Positions 63,228 to 64,000 of a stretch of 64,000 nucleotides of DNA are shown here, piece after piece. The stretch covers positions 248,001 through 312,000 of the forward strand of contig NZ_QGNA01000001.1 of the NCBI RefSeq assembly GCF_003173615.1. The letters run 5' to 3'. This stretch comes from Falsiroseomonas bella. GTDB taxonomy: Bacteria; Pseudomonadota; Alphaproteobacteria; Acetobacterales; Acetobacteraceae. Position numbers and translations under genes: made by a program. Below the pieces are notes generated by a model. The model did not search any database. It was not told the origin of the DNA and was given only the letters and a program-made list of their open reading frames with translations. Numbering within the stretch: the first letter of the stretch is position 1; each line of letters begins with the position of its first letter.

Positions 63228-63247
63228 ACCAGTTGAAGGATGCTGGT
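63228..63247. promoter_or_regulatory. Candidate GntR/FadR operator
   Basis: ACCAG-N10-CTGGT inverted repeat in the 93-bp divergent spacer, 36 bp from the Bug start and 39 bp before the regulator start. Overlapping it is a wider pair GTTGA (63232-63236) and TCAAC (63266-63270). The exact register of binding is not determined by sequence. Confidence 0.45.
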
Positions 63248-63285
63248 CCGGGTGCCAAACACCTGTCAACCAGCGAAGCCACCGC

Positions 63286-63978
63286 ATGCCCTTCGAACCC
63301 ATCGAGCCGCGGCGCCTGTTCCGCCGTATCGCCGAGCAGATCGCGGCGATGATCGCCCGCGGCGACCTGCCGCCCGGCAGCCGCCTGCCCGCGGAACGCG
63401 AACTGGCGCAGCGCCTCAACGTCAGCCGGCCATCGGTGCGGGAGGCGCTGATCGCGCTCGAGATCGCGGGCCTCGTCGAGGTGCGCGGCGGCTCGGGCGT
63501 CTATGTCCGCAACGGCGCGCCGGAACCCGTGGCGCAACCCGCCGATGCGCCCGGGCCCTTCGACGTGCTGGAAGCGCGCATGGTGGTGGAGCCCGAATGC
63601 GCCGCCCGCGCCGCGCGGGCCGAGCCGGCGGCGCGCGCCGCCGTCGCCGAGGCCTTCGGCCGCATGGCCGCCGCGCGCCGCGCCGGCCGGCCGGACGAGG
63701 ACAGCGACCGCGCCTTCCACCTCGCCATCGCGGAAGCCGCGGGGAACACCGCGCTCGCGCGCATCGTCGGCGGGCTGTGGCGCGACCAGACGGCGCCGCT
63801 GGCGAGCCGCCTGACCGACCTCGCCGTGTCGCCGGCACGGCGGCGCGACAACCTGGCGGAGCACGCGGCCATCGCTACGGCGATCGTGGCTGGCGATGCC
63901 GCCGCGGCGCGCGCCGCGATGCGCCGCCACCTCTCGGCCGTGCGCCGCGCGCGGCTCCAGGGCCTGGAAGGCGCATAG
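63286..63978 (+). CDS. GntR family transcriptional regulator, FadR/FCD subgroup
   Basis: 230 residues. N-terminal winged helix RIAEQIAAMIARGDLPPGSRLPAERELAQRLNVSRPSVREALIALEIAGLVEVRGGSGVYV, and an alpha-helical FCD effector domain with the metal-ligand pattern in DSDRAFHLAIAEAAGN and EHAAIATAIVAGD ... MRRHL. FCD domains sense small organic acids. Divergent from the Bug-sulfatase operon; probably its repressor or activator. The ATG has no strong Shine-Dalgarno. Confidence 0.92.
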   Translation: MPFEPIEPRRLFRRIAEQIAAMIARGDLPPGSRLPAERELAQRLNVSRPSVREALIALEIAGLVEVRGGSGVYVRNGAPEPVAQPADAPGPFDVLEARMVVEPECAARAARAEPAARAAVAEAFGRMAAARRAGRPDEDSDRAFHLAIAEAAGNTALARIVGGLWRDQTAPLASRLTDLAVSPARRRDNLAEHAAIATAIVAGDAAAARAAMRRHLSAVRRARLQGLEGA

Positions 63979-64000
63979 CGGGGGCGCTTCCGCCCGGCGC

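Overview
The window is about 64 kb of very GC-rich DNA (roughly 70% by eye), almost fully coding. I read 55 protein genes, one of them cut by the left edge, no RNA genes, no CRISPR array and no recognisable insertion sequence. No stretch above 300 bases lacks a gene; the longest gaps are about 210-220 bp. The content (general L-amino-acid Aap ABC system, TRAP and TAXI-TRAP transporters, many orphan Bug/TctC binding proteins, family III CoA transferases, methylcrotonyl-CoA carboxylase) fits an alphaproteobacterium of the Acetobacteraceae, Roseomonas type. That assignment is inferred from gene content, not from a marker gene.

Layout. 2-4993: envelope-type genes (DUF4159 protein, large VWA/amidotransferase-like membrane protein, small lipoprotein, secreted ankyrin protein). 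5015-10845: leucine catabolism (epoxide-hydrolase-like enzyme, mccB, a REP-like hairpin, mccA; ilvE divergent). 10901-14051: CoA transferase, CitE-like CoA-ester lyase, CoA transferase, tightly coupled. 14031-20068 (minus): amidohydrolase, arylmalonate-decarboxylase-like protein, alpha/beta hydrolase, TAXI binding protein, fused TRAP permease. 20120-24087 (plus): SDR, BtpA-like protein, FGGY kinase, PuuE-like deacetylase. 24084-24821 (minus): Asp/Glu/hydantoin racemase-like protein. 25040-29456 (plus): DctP-type TRAP transporter with an amidohydrolase. 29470-34723 (minus): ThDP enzyme, HyuB, HyuA, with a divergent SDR at 34847. 35736-38507: small membrane protein, small unknown, Kup potassium transporter. 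38593-43127 (minus): aapJ-aapQ-aapM-aapP, with a divergent ornithine-cyclodeaminase-like gene. 44283-47444 (minus): class A penicillin-binding protein, degenerate histidine-kinase-like protein, cytochrome b561. 47574-50186: Bug protein, LysR regulator, DoxX protein. 50240-53858 (minus): ArsR, SRPBCC, GST, SRPBCC-DUF1579 fusion, serine hydrolase. 53970-54941: Bug protein ending in a perfect 21-bp hairpin. 55072-63192 (minus): Bug, sulfatase, Bug, sulfatase, sulfatase, Bug in transcription order, with a divergent FadR-type regulator at 63286.

How it fits together. Most of the window is a series of uptake-plus-catabolism modules: a periplasmic binding protein or permease next to hydrolases, CoA enzymes or dehydrogenases, often with 4-bp start/stop overlaps and a divergent regulator. 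The module I would look at first is the Bug-sulfatase operon at 55072-63978. It interleaves three binding proteins with three sulfatases that keep the formylglycine motif but have no signal peptide, under one GntR regulator. Next are the SDR-BtpA-FGGY kinase-deacetylase operon and three enzymes whose usual catalytic residue appears replaced: arylmalonate-decarboxylase-like at 17834, racemase-like at 24084, CoA transferase at 10901.
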